From: Triatoma infestans
Lineage: Eukaryota > Arthropoda > Insecta > Hemiptera > Reduviidae
Length of the DNA: 64,000 nt
Reading direction: 5' to 3'
NCBI GenBank assembly: GCA_011037195.1
Contig: JAAEAF010002547.1
Span: 1-64,000, forward strand
Position 1 is the stretch's first letter, and each line of letters starts with the position of its first letter. The translations under genes were made by a program, and so were the position numbers. Below the pieces are notes generated by a model, which made no database searches, was not told the origin of the DNA, and was given only the letters and a program-made list of their open reading frames with translations. Shown here in pieces: positions 21,301 through 32,909 of this stretch.

Positions 21301-22535
21301 ACGACTAAGCTGACAACGGCCTGTGATTTTCTAGGAAAGTGTATTCAGTGTCACCACTGAATGAGTTCTTCTTTCACGTCATTGTAAATAATCTCGTTTA
21401 CTTTTGCTAAAAGCAGTTTATAAACTACGTTAGCTAATCTGTTAGCTAATCAATTTAACTTAATGAATTTTGCACCAAAATTCTAAATTAAACTAAACTA
21501 AACATAAATAAGCTATTACTAGTTGAAATGATGTTAATTAAAATGTAACCTTCAGAGGATCCTTCAGGTCAGTGAGTTCTGGCATTGCTCCATGCTTTTC
21601 CACATTTCTGACATATCAGAATCGGTTTTATAGAAATCGAATCGCTACAAAATTTTTGAAACGATAAATTTTTCTACTTCTCTCTTTCTGGTCTCCTTTA
21701 GCTTCGTTTTAGCAGTCTAATCAACTCTTTTGTCGCTTTTTTTCATGTTTTCTTTAATGTTCGGCTTGTCTCCTTGATTACAGACAGTATGGTGTACATA
21801 TATGATTTTTTTTTTTTATGTTCATAAGACCAACCTATTGACAACGACGTTGTTGTTGCCCTCGAATTCTGTATTGACTAAATAAATATTTAACTGATTT
21901 TTCTTTAGCTTAGATGAGGCCATTATTTTGATTCATGGCTACCTGGAAGAATATTCAACCAAGAATTGAATTAGATAGCAAAATTAACATATCCTCTCTC
22001 ACTATTCATTTTTTAAGTTAATTCATGATCATTTGTCAATCGGAGATTTTGAAAAGTTCACTGAGTTCGTTGCTATTGGGTTTGTAATTTATAGGCTGGC
22101 ACTGTAGAATGGTTTAGCTGGGCGCGTGTTACCCTACTCTTCATGACCTTTATCATTTCTTGCTTCCCTTTTGGCTGGAGAACACCAGCAGAAGCTGGAC
22201 ATCTCTTACTTCAGATATTACCAATTTAATTGACAATTTTTTGTTAACCTGAAAATGTTTATAAACTTGTAATTGCTCTTTTAACTGTATAGATGTTGGA
22301 GAGCCGTATAGTACAATCGTTGCATTGGTTTTAGGATCAAGTAGTGCATGTGGCCGTTTATATTGCAATAGTACCAGAAATACTGGTTGTATAAATTTTT
22401 GGCTCCCCCAAAAATCCTTCTGAAATCAATGTTTCCGGATAAAGATTCAAATAAAAGTTATTGATTTATTCAAACAAAAAAAAATCAGTAAAACTCTTTA
22501 AAATCCTATTTCCGGTTAATCTATTTTATTCGATG

Positions 22536-22778
22536 AATCCGCAAAGCTGGATAACATCTGGAATTTTATCCGTTTTAGCATGCATATTTTTTTTTTTTTT
22601 GTATGTTCCTGACCGGTTTCGAATTTTCATCCATTGTCAGATTAACGCTAATCTAGTTCGTATACCTAGAGAGCTGACTTCAACTTAATGTTTCTGTTAT
22701 GCACTACATTTGTTCAGAAATCCGAAACCGGTAAGGAAAATAAAAAATATACATGTTACGATGGATAAAATCCCAGAT
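22536..22778. repeat. Second copy of the fold-back unit of the 16741 element
   Basis: CCGCAAAGCTGGATAACATCTGG and ATTTTATCCGTTTTAGCATGC, then CCTGACCGGTTTCGAATTTTC, match the right arm of 17143-17540. The inverse arm follows (GAAACCGGTAAGGAAAA ... GATGGATAAAATCCCAG). It is shorter and lacks the outer TIRs. The 75-codon frame across it has no recognised motif. Confidence 0.65.
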
Positions 22779-22789
22779 ATTTTCTTTAA

Positions 22790-24930
22790 ACTTTCAATTC
22801 TAGCGTATATTTGATGGGCCTTGGGGTTCTGAATAATCACTCTACACTAAAGTGGTTATTCAGAGGAAATTACTGCTCTCTGAAAATCTTCCAAAAAAAA
22901 AAAAAAAAAAAACTTATCTAGGTCTCTGAAAATCTTGTATTTCTCAATTTCAAAACTTTGACACAATCTCATTTTTTCCACCTTCAGGAGGAAGCAATTT
23001 ATGTAAACAACATTGGTATAGTGAGGATTTGAATTAAATAATTATTACATAATTTAAATCAAATAATAAGCATGATAAAAATAAAAAGAAATAATAAAGA
23101 TAAAACGAACAAGTAATTATCAGATTAAATAAGTGGTTTTTAAAATGAAAGAGAATAGAGTATTATTTGCTATTAACTGGAGTAGTCAATAAATTTAATA
23201 GAAGAATTAGCATTCTAGCATAAATTAGTAGGGCACGTGTATAGTAAAATTACGGATATAGTTTCTGTAATTACCTTTAAAGAAGGTCACATACATCAGT
23301 GTCATATTAAATTATAACAATATTAACATTCATACTTTGCAGTAGTGTGACAATTCAATTCAATTCTCATTGAAATTAAATGAATACGTATAATTAAACC
23401 AAAACTAGATTAATAATGATAAAACTAAATAAATGAAATCAAGTGAAAAGTAATTAATCCACGCTCAATAGTCAAATAAAAAAAAAGAACGTGTTTAAAA
23501 TTGATGAATGTAGATATTATAATTAAACAGAATTGAATAATTAATTATTGACAGAGAGATAGATATGCTCGCATCAAATGCTATAAAAGAAATTCTATTA
23601 TTTTTTGTGAAGCAATTAATAAAAGGATTACTTGAAAAATACCTTTTTATTAGAACAATGTTCTTACAGGGATAATTTACATATTATGGGATCACTTAAT
23701 CTATTATGTGGGAAATATGTCAATGTATTTTTCAATTTTGACATGGAACTTCTATGGCGAATATTTGAAACGAAGATATCTTTGACTTGAAATTTGAGAC
23801 ATTTACTAATGAGAGAGAAAATACAAAGGCTCCACACAAAGGGTCATACTTGAAAACTTCTAATATTTTTGGAAATTTTAATTCTATATTCTTCAGAAGC
23901 TAATGACACAAGATATAAAATGCAATTATTTAATGTGGGAACTAGGATGAATGATATGAATGAGAAGCGGTTCCATACATCAACGGTGCGGTGCTTAGTG
24001 AAAGTTTGGCGAGATGTTAGCTATAGTTGGGAAGGGAAGATTATGGGCCCTTACGTCCCTGCTAGAAACTTCCATAATATAAATAATGATCAAAGTTAAA
24101 ATTGACAACCACCTTGAAATGGCACGCACTTCCAATACAATGAAGATAATTATTCAAATTAATTGATGCAAATGACAAGAAAGTAACTAACTTTTACTTT
24201 CATTTCCTTCAACAATCCCCCCTCCACCACTTCTTTTCACTTCTCGTATCCCTTAATTTCTAGCTAAAGACTTCGATCCCACATCCCATCCCCCACCCGT
24301 CATGTCTTTGATTGAATAAAAAGATGATTTTAATTTTATACATATTATTTAATTGAAAAATTTTTCTGATTATTAATGTTATTCCAACTTCATTAATAAT
24401 TATTATTTCTTAGGTTGTTATAAAAGAATTTCTGCATAAAAAGAGTTTTATTTAAAAGTAAATATACTTCAACATATAAATCTTCATGTTCTACCACTAA
24501 CACCCAACTTTCTGCAAGCATTTCAATTTGGTGACCTCTTTTGGTTAAGAGGTGAAAAACTTATGGCATTTTGATATACTTTTCGCACTAATAATTTGTA
24601 AGGTGCTGTCCTTTCAGAAAATGAGCCATAGACCGGGATAGATCGTAATCAGATGGTCCAACTTCAAGGCATCTGGCCAATAAAACCGTACACTCTCCAA
24701 TTCTGCTAATTTTTAACTGAATCAAACGCGAAGGATGTGTGGGACATGTTACAGAATAGCTTTATTTCAGTTAATTAAAAAGGGATACTCCAAATAAGTT
24801 CCAACAACAACAAAAAGAAAATTAATTGTTGCAAATCCCATATTACCCCCTTAAATTCGATTTTCCTAGACAAAAATTTTATGTGGACCTAATCTCCCAC
24901 AAATATAATACATATTAGGAAACCCTAACT
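22790..24930. other. Intergenic, no recognisable gene
   Basis: Very AT-rich. A 19-base A run lies near 22893-22912. The open frame at 23869-24099 (76 codons) has no motif I recognise and no supporting context, so I do not call it. Confidence 0.5.
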
Positions 24931-25185
24931 CCATATCGCAACAGCCAATGATGAAGGGCCAAGGCCAGACGGAGATTTGAATAGGGGGCAGTAGTAAACA
25001 TGTCGCAGTTTCCACGCCGTTTAGTTCCGGCTTTCGCTACCTAGGGCGCTACTAACTGTAGCTTCCCACTTTTCATCACGATGCTGGGTCAACGCCAACT
25101 TTGCACTCACGGGAATCAAACCCTGAATTTTGCAGGAAAGGCGAGTGAGTGCGCTAGCCTCTAGTCCAACGCCTGAGGACAAAGT
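24931..25185 (-). repeat. SINE-A, near full-length copy
   Basis: The reverse complement gives a tRNA-like head (GTTGGACTAGAGGCTAGCGC), a B-box-like GGGTTTGATTCCCGTGAG, then GTTGACCCAGCATCGTGATG, AAAAGTGGGAAGCTACAG, AGCGCCCTAGGTAGCGAAAG and CTATTCAAATCTCCGTCTGG. It is close to the copy at 10878. Confidence 0.8.
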
Positions 25186-25244
25186 TTGAGAACGCAAATA
25201 AGGAAAAGTTTGTGTAATATGATTGTAAATGAATTTTGATGAAA

Positions 25245-25562
25245 ATGAAGGAAAAGTATTGTGAGTTTCGGTCTTTTTTTAAAAAAATAAAAAAAACTTA
25301 AATTCTTGCCAACGTTTCGACAAATATATTGTCTTTTTCAAGGCATTGGTTCACTATTCTCTGTGTTGTTGAGGTGTTCTCAACTTTTAATTCCAAAATT
25401 ATACATAAGTTTTCAAATTTTGATATGCTTTGAAGATTATTTAATAGTTTTTTTTTTTTTTTTTGCCTTGAAAAAGAAATATATTTGTCGAAACGTTGGC
25501 AAGAATTTAAGTTTTTTTATTTTTTTAAAAAAAGACCGAAACTCACAATACTTTTCCTTCAT
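25245..25562. mobile_element. 318 bp near-perfect hairpin element (MITE-like)
   Basis: The left arm 25245-25345 and right arm 25464-25562 are inverted copies with very few mismatches over ~100 bp. The outer ends are ATGAAGGAAAAGTATTG and its complement. The interior is a 118 bp loop containing a long T run. Arm sequence includes CAACGTTTCGACAAATATAT. Such arms would fold into a long double-stranded RNA if transcribed. No obvious target-site duplication in the flanks. Confidence 0.75.
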
Positions 25563-26614
25563 ACAAATAACGGTCGAGAGGAATCTTCCATAATTTGTTG
25601 AAAATATTAGTGAAGTATAAAAGTATAATGGCGAGAATATTATAATCAATGGATAGGATACTGAAGAAAGAACTTACAACTAACCGAAATGTTTTTTTAA
25701 AATTGTAGTACATAATTTTGTTTATTTTGTAAAAATTGTGTACCTAGTTAAGTTATATTATTCATGTCTAAATCGACTTTAGAAATAAATTAAATAGAAT
25801 AAAATTTATTTTAAATTTAATTTTAATCTATTACACTTAAATTATCTCTGCGTTTGGTCATAGATTGGATTAGAAATGTGGCCTCTGGTCCACTACCACC
25901 ACTGCGACCGCAAAGGATCTGTAGAGGTACGTTTATAGATTCTCGGTAGAGGATTAGGGCGTAATGATGTCGTGATTCTATCGGACCGTTTCTGGCAGAA
26001 TGCCTTCTCTAAATGTAATTTATTTAGAAGTAATTAACACAGAAGTAGATTAGAACAATGAACACCAAGAGAGGAAGGAAGGAGGGGGTAATAAAAATCA
26101 TTTATCAACGACGGATATAAATGACAGCTAGTCATTTATAAAATTAAGCTACAAGTGCATTTCAATTGTTTTAATCTATTACAACATTAATTATAAATTC
26201 ATAATTTCTGATTTTCCTATTCAAATAGACTGTGTGATAGATGATAAACAGAAAAAGAGATTTATTAAAATATTTGATGATTTATTATTGGCTTTAACAA
26301 TAATTAATCAGTCTATTCTAAATCCCTTTTGTATTCAATATTGTTTTAAATTTCATTAAAATCATTTTGGCAATCAACTTGGCAAAAGTTCCCAAGTTTA
26401 ATAATATTGAAGAGAAAATTAAAATGCCAAGTATTTTTGAAATTTTCTTTTATGGTTAGCTGTAAAATGAATTCTTACAGATTTTCTATATAAAAATATA
26501 CATTGCTCATGATGACCGGCTATGTAAAACCAAGAGGCAGAAGATCCAATATCGAATATTAAAACAATGTTAAGCGTTTTTAGAATAGAAAAGATATTTA
26601 TTAAAAAAAAAAAA
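25563..26614. other. Intergenic, no recognisable gene
   Basis: AT-rich. A slightly GC-richer patch at about 25870-26010 (CTACCACCACTGCGACCGC, TCTATCGGACCGTTTCTGGC) could be a decayed SINE, but I could not align it to the families here. Confidence 0.45.
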
Positions 26615-28134
26615 TCTGGTGTGAAACACTCACACAACTTTCTCTTACTCCAGTTATCAAAATTATAATTGACAAATTTTATAGTTTGTGTACCAAATTA
26701 ATTCAAATACGACGAAAACTGAAAAAACCGTTCAGTAAAAGCCCACTTCCGGTTAACTAATTTTCTTGAAACTCTGAATTTTGGCCATCCATTTATTTCT
26801 AATTAATTTTGTTTGGATGATAGAATTGTATAATCAACTATGATCGCACTTAAGAGAAAAACATAACCCACCCCTCCCCTAAAAGTGCCATTAAATGAAT
26901 TTTCCTAGAGAAATGTTTTAAATAAAAGTTGTAGCTCTTTGTATGAGTATTAATATATCATGTTTAAAGAAAATCGTCGCAGCCATTTTTGGGGAAAATC
27001 GCGAAAAAGTGAAAAAATCATTTAGTAAAAGTGGTAAAGTAAACGCACTTCCGGTTATCCGATTTTTATCAAACTCGGAATTTCAACAACATATTTAATT
27101 CTAATTAACATTATTTAGATGTTAGAATTTTTTAATAAACTGAAATACCACTTTAGATGAAAACCTAACCCCACCTCTTCCCCATAAGTGCCCTTAAATG
27201 AATTTTCCCAGAGAAATATTTCAAATAAAAGTTGTAGCTCTTTGTATGTGTAATTGATATACCAAGTTTAAAGAAAATCGTTGGAGCCATTTTTGAGAAA
27301 ATTGCAAAAAAGTAAAAAAACCTACAAGTAAAGTGGTACTTCAGGTTGAGGAATTTTGACAGGTGACCCACTATCAGATGCCATGATGATACCTAGACGG
27401 AATATCAAGTTTCAACTTTCTACGGTTTTTCGTTTTTGAGCTATGCTGTTCACATACATACACACAGACACACACACACACACACACACACAACCATTTG
27501 CTAAAAACCACTTTTTTGACTCAGGAGGACCTCAAAAGAGATATTACCGGTGAAAATTCCTGTAATAGCACTTTAGACGAAACCTAACCCCACCTCTTCC
27601 CCATAAGTGCCCTTAAATAAATTTTCCCAGAGAAATGTTTCAAATAAAAGTTGTAGCTCTTTGTATGTGTACTTGATATACCAAGTTTAAAGAAAATCGT
27701 CCGAGCCATTTTTGAGAAAATTGCTAGAAAATAAAATAAAAAAAAACAATAAGAGTAAAGTACTACTTCCGGTTTAAGAATTTTGACCGCTGACCTACTG
27801 TCGGATCCCATGGTGATAGGTAAATGGAAAATCAAGTTTGAACTTTTAAGATTTTTCGTTTTTGAGCTATGATGTTCACATTTATATATACACACACATG
27901 TAAAATATGTAATAAAGTTATGCCTTGTCTTATGTAAAAACACATTACCGAGACAAAAGTGTAGCTGAATGGAATCAACAATGGGCTTACCACTAACAAA
28001 GGTGCATTAAAAGGATGTTTTTTACTACTGTAATAGACGATTTGAAGAAGCCTTTCATTCAATTGACCTATAAACTGACTTAAGTTCTGAGCGGTCACGG
28101 AATATACAAGGCATATTTACATCGTTTCCATGTA

Positions 28135-28352
28135 ATTACAGATCTTAACTGTAGATCCCTCGGCAATCCAGAACAAACAGTGGTGCATCTTCTCTTGCGC
28201 TGTCCTCTTCTGGATTCATTGAGGATGAGACTAATAAGAAATATGCTACTTCAAGGCTGCCCATGGCCCACTGTCCAACTCAGTGATCTTCTTCTCAAAA
28301 AGAATTTTGAAACTTTCTCTGAATATATCAACTCTATTGACTTTGATTGATA
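28135..28352 (+). pseudogene. LINE ORF2 C-terminal tail within the insertion
   Basis: One open frame gives NCRSLGNPEQTVVHLLLRCP and then LLDSLRMRLIRNMLLQGCPW, ending EYINSIDFD and stop. The HLLLxCPLLDxxR block is the knuckle and tail of I/R1-type LINE ORF2, although the first Cys pair is degraded. Its 3' part is AT-rich without a clear tail. Confidence 0.6.
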
Positions 28353-28635
28353 TTTGACTTATATTATAAATATCACCATGTAAATGATCATAATAATATT
28401 ATATACTGTAATTGTAAAAATAATGAAAAATGAAAGGAAAAATTCATCATTATTATCACAAACCTTTATTTATTTCTTCTTTAATTTAACTTCTATGATT
28501 ATCTCTTTAATATTAATTTTGTCTTATGTCTTATCATTTTACTCTTATATCTTTTGTCTTTTATTCTGTAGTACTAACTTAAGTTCTAATTTGCCATCTG
28601 CTTATAATTTAGTCGTTTAGACGATATATATATCT

Positions 28636-28830
28636 TGTAGGGGCGGGTGTTGGTGTAGTGGTTATGAGCGTGGACTTGTAAGTGGGAGGACCCCAGTTCG
28701 AGTCCAGCGTATAACTGTTAAATTTTATATGTGTTTAAAAAATGTTAATAGTAAAGTAGGTGCTTCCGCCCCCGTCCACGACACCTAATTTGGTAGTTGG
28801 ACGTTAAGCCCGCCTGAACAAAAATATATA
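28636..28830 (+). repeat. SINE-C, tRNA-headed copy
   Basis: GGGTGTTGGTGTAGTGGTTA plus TGAGCG forms a tRNA-like A-box region. CCAGTTCGAGTCC is a good B box 40 bp on. The tail part CACCTAATTTGGTAGTTGGA, then CGTTAAGCCCGCCTGAAC, differs from SINE-A and SINE-B. A related tail piece is at 59937-59975. It is nested inside HINE-like copy G. Confidence 0.65.
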
Positions 28831-29565
28831 TCTTGTAAATATTGGATATATTTAATGTTGTGTATTTCAATGTGTGCAGTATAAGTAATGTGTTGCATAC
28901 TGAAAATAAACTCCTCCTCAACAGAGGTACTGTTGAGAGAAAAAATACACACACACACACATACATACACAACATTTTCTGTAAACCACTTTTTTGACTT
29001 AGGTGAATATTCGATATCGAAAATTTAACACAATTACAATACTTCCTCTTACTAAGAGTAAGAGAAAGTAAAAACATAATACGACAATAAATAGCATTCT
29101 ATTCTAACATTACTGTAGTTTGTTTTACTTGCTAATTTGAAGTAATTTATCATTAAATTGAAAATCCTCTTTTCAAAAAGAAATGTCCAAACAAATTTTG
29201 CAAAATTATTACTTACCAGCGGTTTATGAATTTGCTTTAAAATTAAAAATAGATAATTTCTTCTGATGACAATACTTTATTTTATGTTGGAACTTCATCA
29301 CCGATTTTACTTCTTCACTGTTACAAATACTGTTCTTATAGACCTGCTTGAGATAAATAATTGCAGAGCACTTGTGACTTCAGCCGCTGATGACCCCCTC
29401 CCTCCCCCTCCAAAAAGAGTTTCCAAGCAGTCAGCAATTTAGCAGACATTTTTTCCTTCAAGTGTGTTTCACTTTGTGTTCATCGACTTTTTTCGTGCGT
29501 TCACCTATCATCAAAATGTCCTGGTAAACAGTGTGATACTCTGCCACAGACTGGCACCCTTGCAC

Positions 29566-29859
29566 TTATAGTGGCACTTCCTGTTAATGGATTTTGCCTA
29601 AAACCTTTATGTCACCGGCCGGTAGTAGTATTAACATGGAATATTAAGAACTTCCTACGTTTCTTCAAGTTTCTGGTATATTTTGTTCGAAAACACACAC
29701 ATATACACACAAACACTAAAACATGCAGCTTATTCGCCAAAAACCTTTTTTTCATACTCAGGGCATTTCAAAATTTGCATTTCCGGTGCAAACTCAATTT
29801 GGGAAATTTGAATCGATCTCAAATACTTCCTACCTCTAACTTGGTGTAATAGAAAGTAT
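29566..29859 (-). repeat. HINE-like element, diverged 3' fragment I
   Basis: AGTGGCACTTCCTGTTAATG, TAACATGGAATATTAAG, a CACACA-rich stretch (29690-29715), TTTCCGGTGCAAACTCAATT and a decayed end CTTCCTACCTCTAACTTGGT...AGAAAGTA preserve the order of the hairpin-end third of the family. This is one of the oldest copies. Confidence 0.6.
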
Positions 29860-29869
29860 TATGATTTAA

Positions 29870-31040
29870 AATGAGATGTTTATACGGCAATAGTGAGAGT
29901 AGTTTTAAAGATTAAAGAATTCTTCGTTGCTCTACATTTCGGGTACCATTGCAAAATTTATTAGAGAAAAAATGCACATTATTGTACAGGATTTTAGTGA
30001 AGAAAAATTGCATAGATGCAAGTGCAAATAAAAGAAAAATTTAAATTAAAGAAATATTTTTCAGAACAGATTGAGCATAAGATTTTATTAAAAACAAGAA
30101 GTTTCAACACAGAAGTGTCAGTTTATTAAATGAACTGTAGTAACAAAAAAAGAAAATAAAAAAGATCTAAAGATACCTTTAGCGTAGAAGAGGAGTGTAC
30201 GTTGAGAACGTTGAGAGTGAATTGAAGAGAGAGTATATTTTAAAAATAAAATAAAAAACTGTTAAAAAGTGGGAGGGATAAGAAAAATGATGTTCATAGT
30301 GAGGCGCAGCAATTTCAAATTTGAAAGAACAAATTACTGGCGAATATCTTTGTTTGGCTTTAGAAGTTATGATTTTTTTGTCTTTTTAAAATTGTTAGAG
30401 TTCGGATGGAGTTGAATTTGTAAGGATTCGAATAGAAGACGTCTTGGATGACGTCGTTGGAGTAATTAGCTAAAATGGAAGGGTTTTTAAAAGCGAGGGC
30501 ATGATAAAACTCATCTGGCTATTGCCGTATAAACATCTAATTATAATATTAATGCCATGAGGATTTGAAAATCTTTTTTTTTTAAAATAATATGATTTGT
30601 TTTCTTTATTTATTGATTTAATAAGATTATCTAAAATTTAAATAACAAAAATTTAAACCTGTGAAAAAAAGAGTAAAACATGGTTGTTAAAAGTTCATCA
30701 TTATATCCTGTAAGTTGTCTGAAGATAATCTTTTTCGTTTTCTTTAAAATACAAAAAAAAAACATCTTGTAAGATACTTGTCCAGCAAGCTTTTACATCC
30801 TTGTTTTTTTGTATTTTTTCATGTAGCAGAAAAAAAATGTAATATAAATTGCGAGAATAAAATGCTTTTCAATTCTTGAACTGATTGATGCCTTGCTCAG
30901 TGACGACACTCATGTAGTATTACGTGAACCGGAATATGTAAATTCAAATTAATAATTATTCTCTCAAGATCTATCTAATTTGCTAAGAAGATTTTTTATT
31001 TTTTTGAATGAAAGACAGAACAGTTAAATCTTTGGTGATC
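29870..31040. other. Intergenic, no recognisable gene
   Basis: AT-rich with A/T runs. Nothing matching a known coding motif or the repeat families of this window. Confidence 0.5.
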
Positions 31041-31045
31041 AATAT

Positions 31046-31450
31046 TGTAACGTTTTTCCCTCTGAACTAGCTACTGCATCTAGTTCTAAGTGGGTTCGTT
31101 TAGATAAAATACTCTAAACTTCAATAAGACAAACATCAATAACCAATTTAGTGTTTTACACAATAAATTACAAATACAACACTTAATAATAATTAATTCA
31201 CAGTTTAAACCAACAAAAGTTCACTTTGTTCCTCTTTTTATACACTTTTCATAAACGCACACTTTGTTTGTAACAAGAATCTCTCTAAACACTCTGTGGT
31301 CCCACTATTTATACCGGTGGAGAATGGTCTAGAAGGTTATAGATTGTTCTAGAAAGAGCTAGAGCGCGCCACCAGCGCTTCCTAGCGGCCACTAAGAGAA
31401 CTTGAGGTACCCTGCTTTCTCTCCTAGATGGCACCAGTGGCTGCATTACA
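31046..31450 (-). mobile_element. Solo LTR, family S copy 1
   Basis: It has TG...CA ends (TGTAACG ... CATTACA) flanked by ATAT on both sides (31042-31045 and 31451-31454), a 4 bp target-site duplication; a 5 bp AATAT reading is also possible. On the minus strand a TATA box, GGTATAAATAGTGGG (31302-31316), sits in the middle, as in an LTR U3/R junction. A second copy is at 60932-61329. No internal pol sequence adjoins it. Confidence 0.7.
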
Positions 31451-31652
31451 ATATTATAAAATAAAATTGTAAATTTTTTAATAATTTTTTTTTTTTTTGA
31501 CGTATGTGAAGTGTGGTTGGTCGTTTTAACAGTCATTTGAAATAAACTTTTTTTTTCTTTAATTTATTAATTTTTCGTTATTTACTTTTTTTTAAGCAAA
31601 AGATTAGTAGCAGCTTACCTAGTAGCAATAACATGGTAAGAGAGATTTTTTT

Positions 31653-32672
31653 TACTTTCTTCAACTACTGTTAGAGCAAGTGTTGCGATCGTGCCAGATT
31701 TTCAAAATTGAGTTTACACCGAAAATACAAGTTTTGAGGTCCCCTGAGTTCAAAAAAGTGTTTTTTTTTTTTGTTTTTTTAATGGTTCGTATATTATATG
31801 TGTGTAAAAATAATATCTCAAAAATGAAAAGTTGCAGAAAGTTCAAACTTGATATGACCAACCGTTACCGCTTCAGACACGAAGATTTCGGGCAAAATTT
31901 TATTTCAACCGGAAGTGCCACTTTATTTGAACTTGAAAACGGTTCTAAACAATTTTCTTTGAATTTTACATATCAACTAAACACAGGTAAAGAGCTAAAA
32001 ACTTTTATTTGAAACATTTCTCCAGAAAAATTCATTTAAGGGTACTTTCCGTGGTGGGTGGGGTTATAGTTTCCTCTAAAGTGCCATATTTCGGTTTCTT
32101 GAACAATTCTATCATTTAAATAATATTAATTAGAATTAAATATGTTGTTCAAAATCCCGAGTTTGAATAAAAGTGGATGACCACTGAGAGAAGAGTGACT
32201 TTACTGAATAGGTTTTTTAGATTTTTGTGATTTTCTCTATAAAAATGTCGACGGTTTTAAACACTATAATGGATGTGTAGGGTGGAGAAAATTTGTTTAT
32301 TTGATGAATTTAGAAGAAGACTTGGTTAACACTGGTTAACTAATATATTAATAAGTAGAGACAGACTGCCTGGACTTTATAATAAAGAAATGTTTAAGGT
32401 AGAGTGGTCAGAGTAATGACACCTAGCGACTGGATGTATTGAACTGAATTCTCAACTGTGTTTAACTGTTTAACTGTGTTTTATGGACTGTCCGAAAGCT
32501 ATATTTATACAGCTTCTCCCACTCCAGTCTGAGAGAGCGGTTGAGATTCTCTTGCTCTCTTTGCTGTTTGCTCTCTTGCTGTTACAAACACTAATAAGAA
32601 TTGTTAAGTGTGAAGAAAAATTTGCCATTCTGTTGCAGTATGAGAAAGTCGTGTGAGTGTTTCACACCAGAT
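31653..32672 (+). repeat. HINE-like element copy J, interrupted
   Basis: The left end TTACTTTCTTCAACTACTGT is a mutated hairpin. GTTTTGAGGTCCCCTGAGTT, ACCGGAAGTGCCACTTTATT and TAAGGGTACTTTCCGTGGTG follow in family order to about 32266. The right end ATGAGAAAGTCGTGTGAGTG plus TTTCACACCAGA is at 32640-32672. Between them 32267-32585 is foreign (see family P), and roughly one internal monomer is missing. Confidence 0.65.
32267..32585 (-). repeat. LTR-like segment (family P) inside HINE-like copy J
   Basis: On the minus strand it carries TGTATAAATATAGC (32498-32511 region) beside GAGTGGGAGAAGC and CAGACTGGAG. The same arrangement occurs, inverted, at 39700-39735. AAACACTA occurs at both junctions (32259-32266 and 32586-32593). 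That could be a duplication, or the right copy could be native HINE sequence. Ends are not typical TG/CA, so the LTR label is tentative. Confidence 0.35.
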
Positions 32673-32692
32673 TTTTTTTTTAGGGGATGTTG

Positions 32693-32905
32693 TAATGTGA
32701 CCTGAAAGATCTATTGTGCTCCCCGGAGCCTTCTCAATTCAGTGCACTGTTGGCCTTTGGACAGTATTCTCTAGTTACAGTTGATACTGAGCATACTGAA
32801 GAAAACAAAGTCTGAGGTAAGCAGTACTGGACTCGAACCTGCGATCTCCGTATGGGTGTCCAGCGCACTACCATTCAGCGTAATCCCTACATTGATTACC
32901 AAAGT
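32693..32905 (-). repeat. SINE-B copy 2
   Basis: In reverse complement: a tRNA-like head with TAGTGCGCTGGACACCCAT, B box CGCAGGTTCGAGTCC (32830-32845 region), then a body with GGACAGT, CAGTGCACTGAATTGAGAAG and AGATCTTTCAGGTCAC. It lies directly after the right end of HINE-like copy J. Confidence 0.65.
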
Positions 32906-32909
32906 AAAA

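Larger units (their letters stand above)
26615..29069 (-). mobile_element. HINE-like element copy G, with duplicated segment and nested insertion
   Basis: It starts TCTGGTGTGAAACACTCACAC after a 12-base A run. Two internal monomers follow, then a (CA)n tract (27467-27492) and GGACCTCAAAAGAGATATTA near 27530. Then, instead of ending, the block CACTTTAGACGAAACCTAACCCC ... TTTTTGAGCTATGATGTTCACAT restarts (27567-27890). Sequence breaks at about 27896 and resumes at about 28946 with another CA tract. It finishes CTTCCTCTTACTAAGAGTAAGAGAAAGT, the terminal hairpin. So one or two copies have been duplicated or recombined and then split. Confidence 0.65.

Noticed and set aside
27584..27943. 119-codon minus-strand frame
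   Set aside because: Translation of HINE-like interior; the same peptide blocks appear in copies C and G only because the DNA is repeated.
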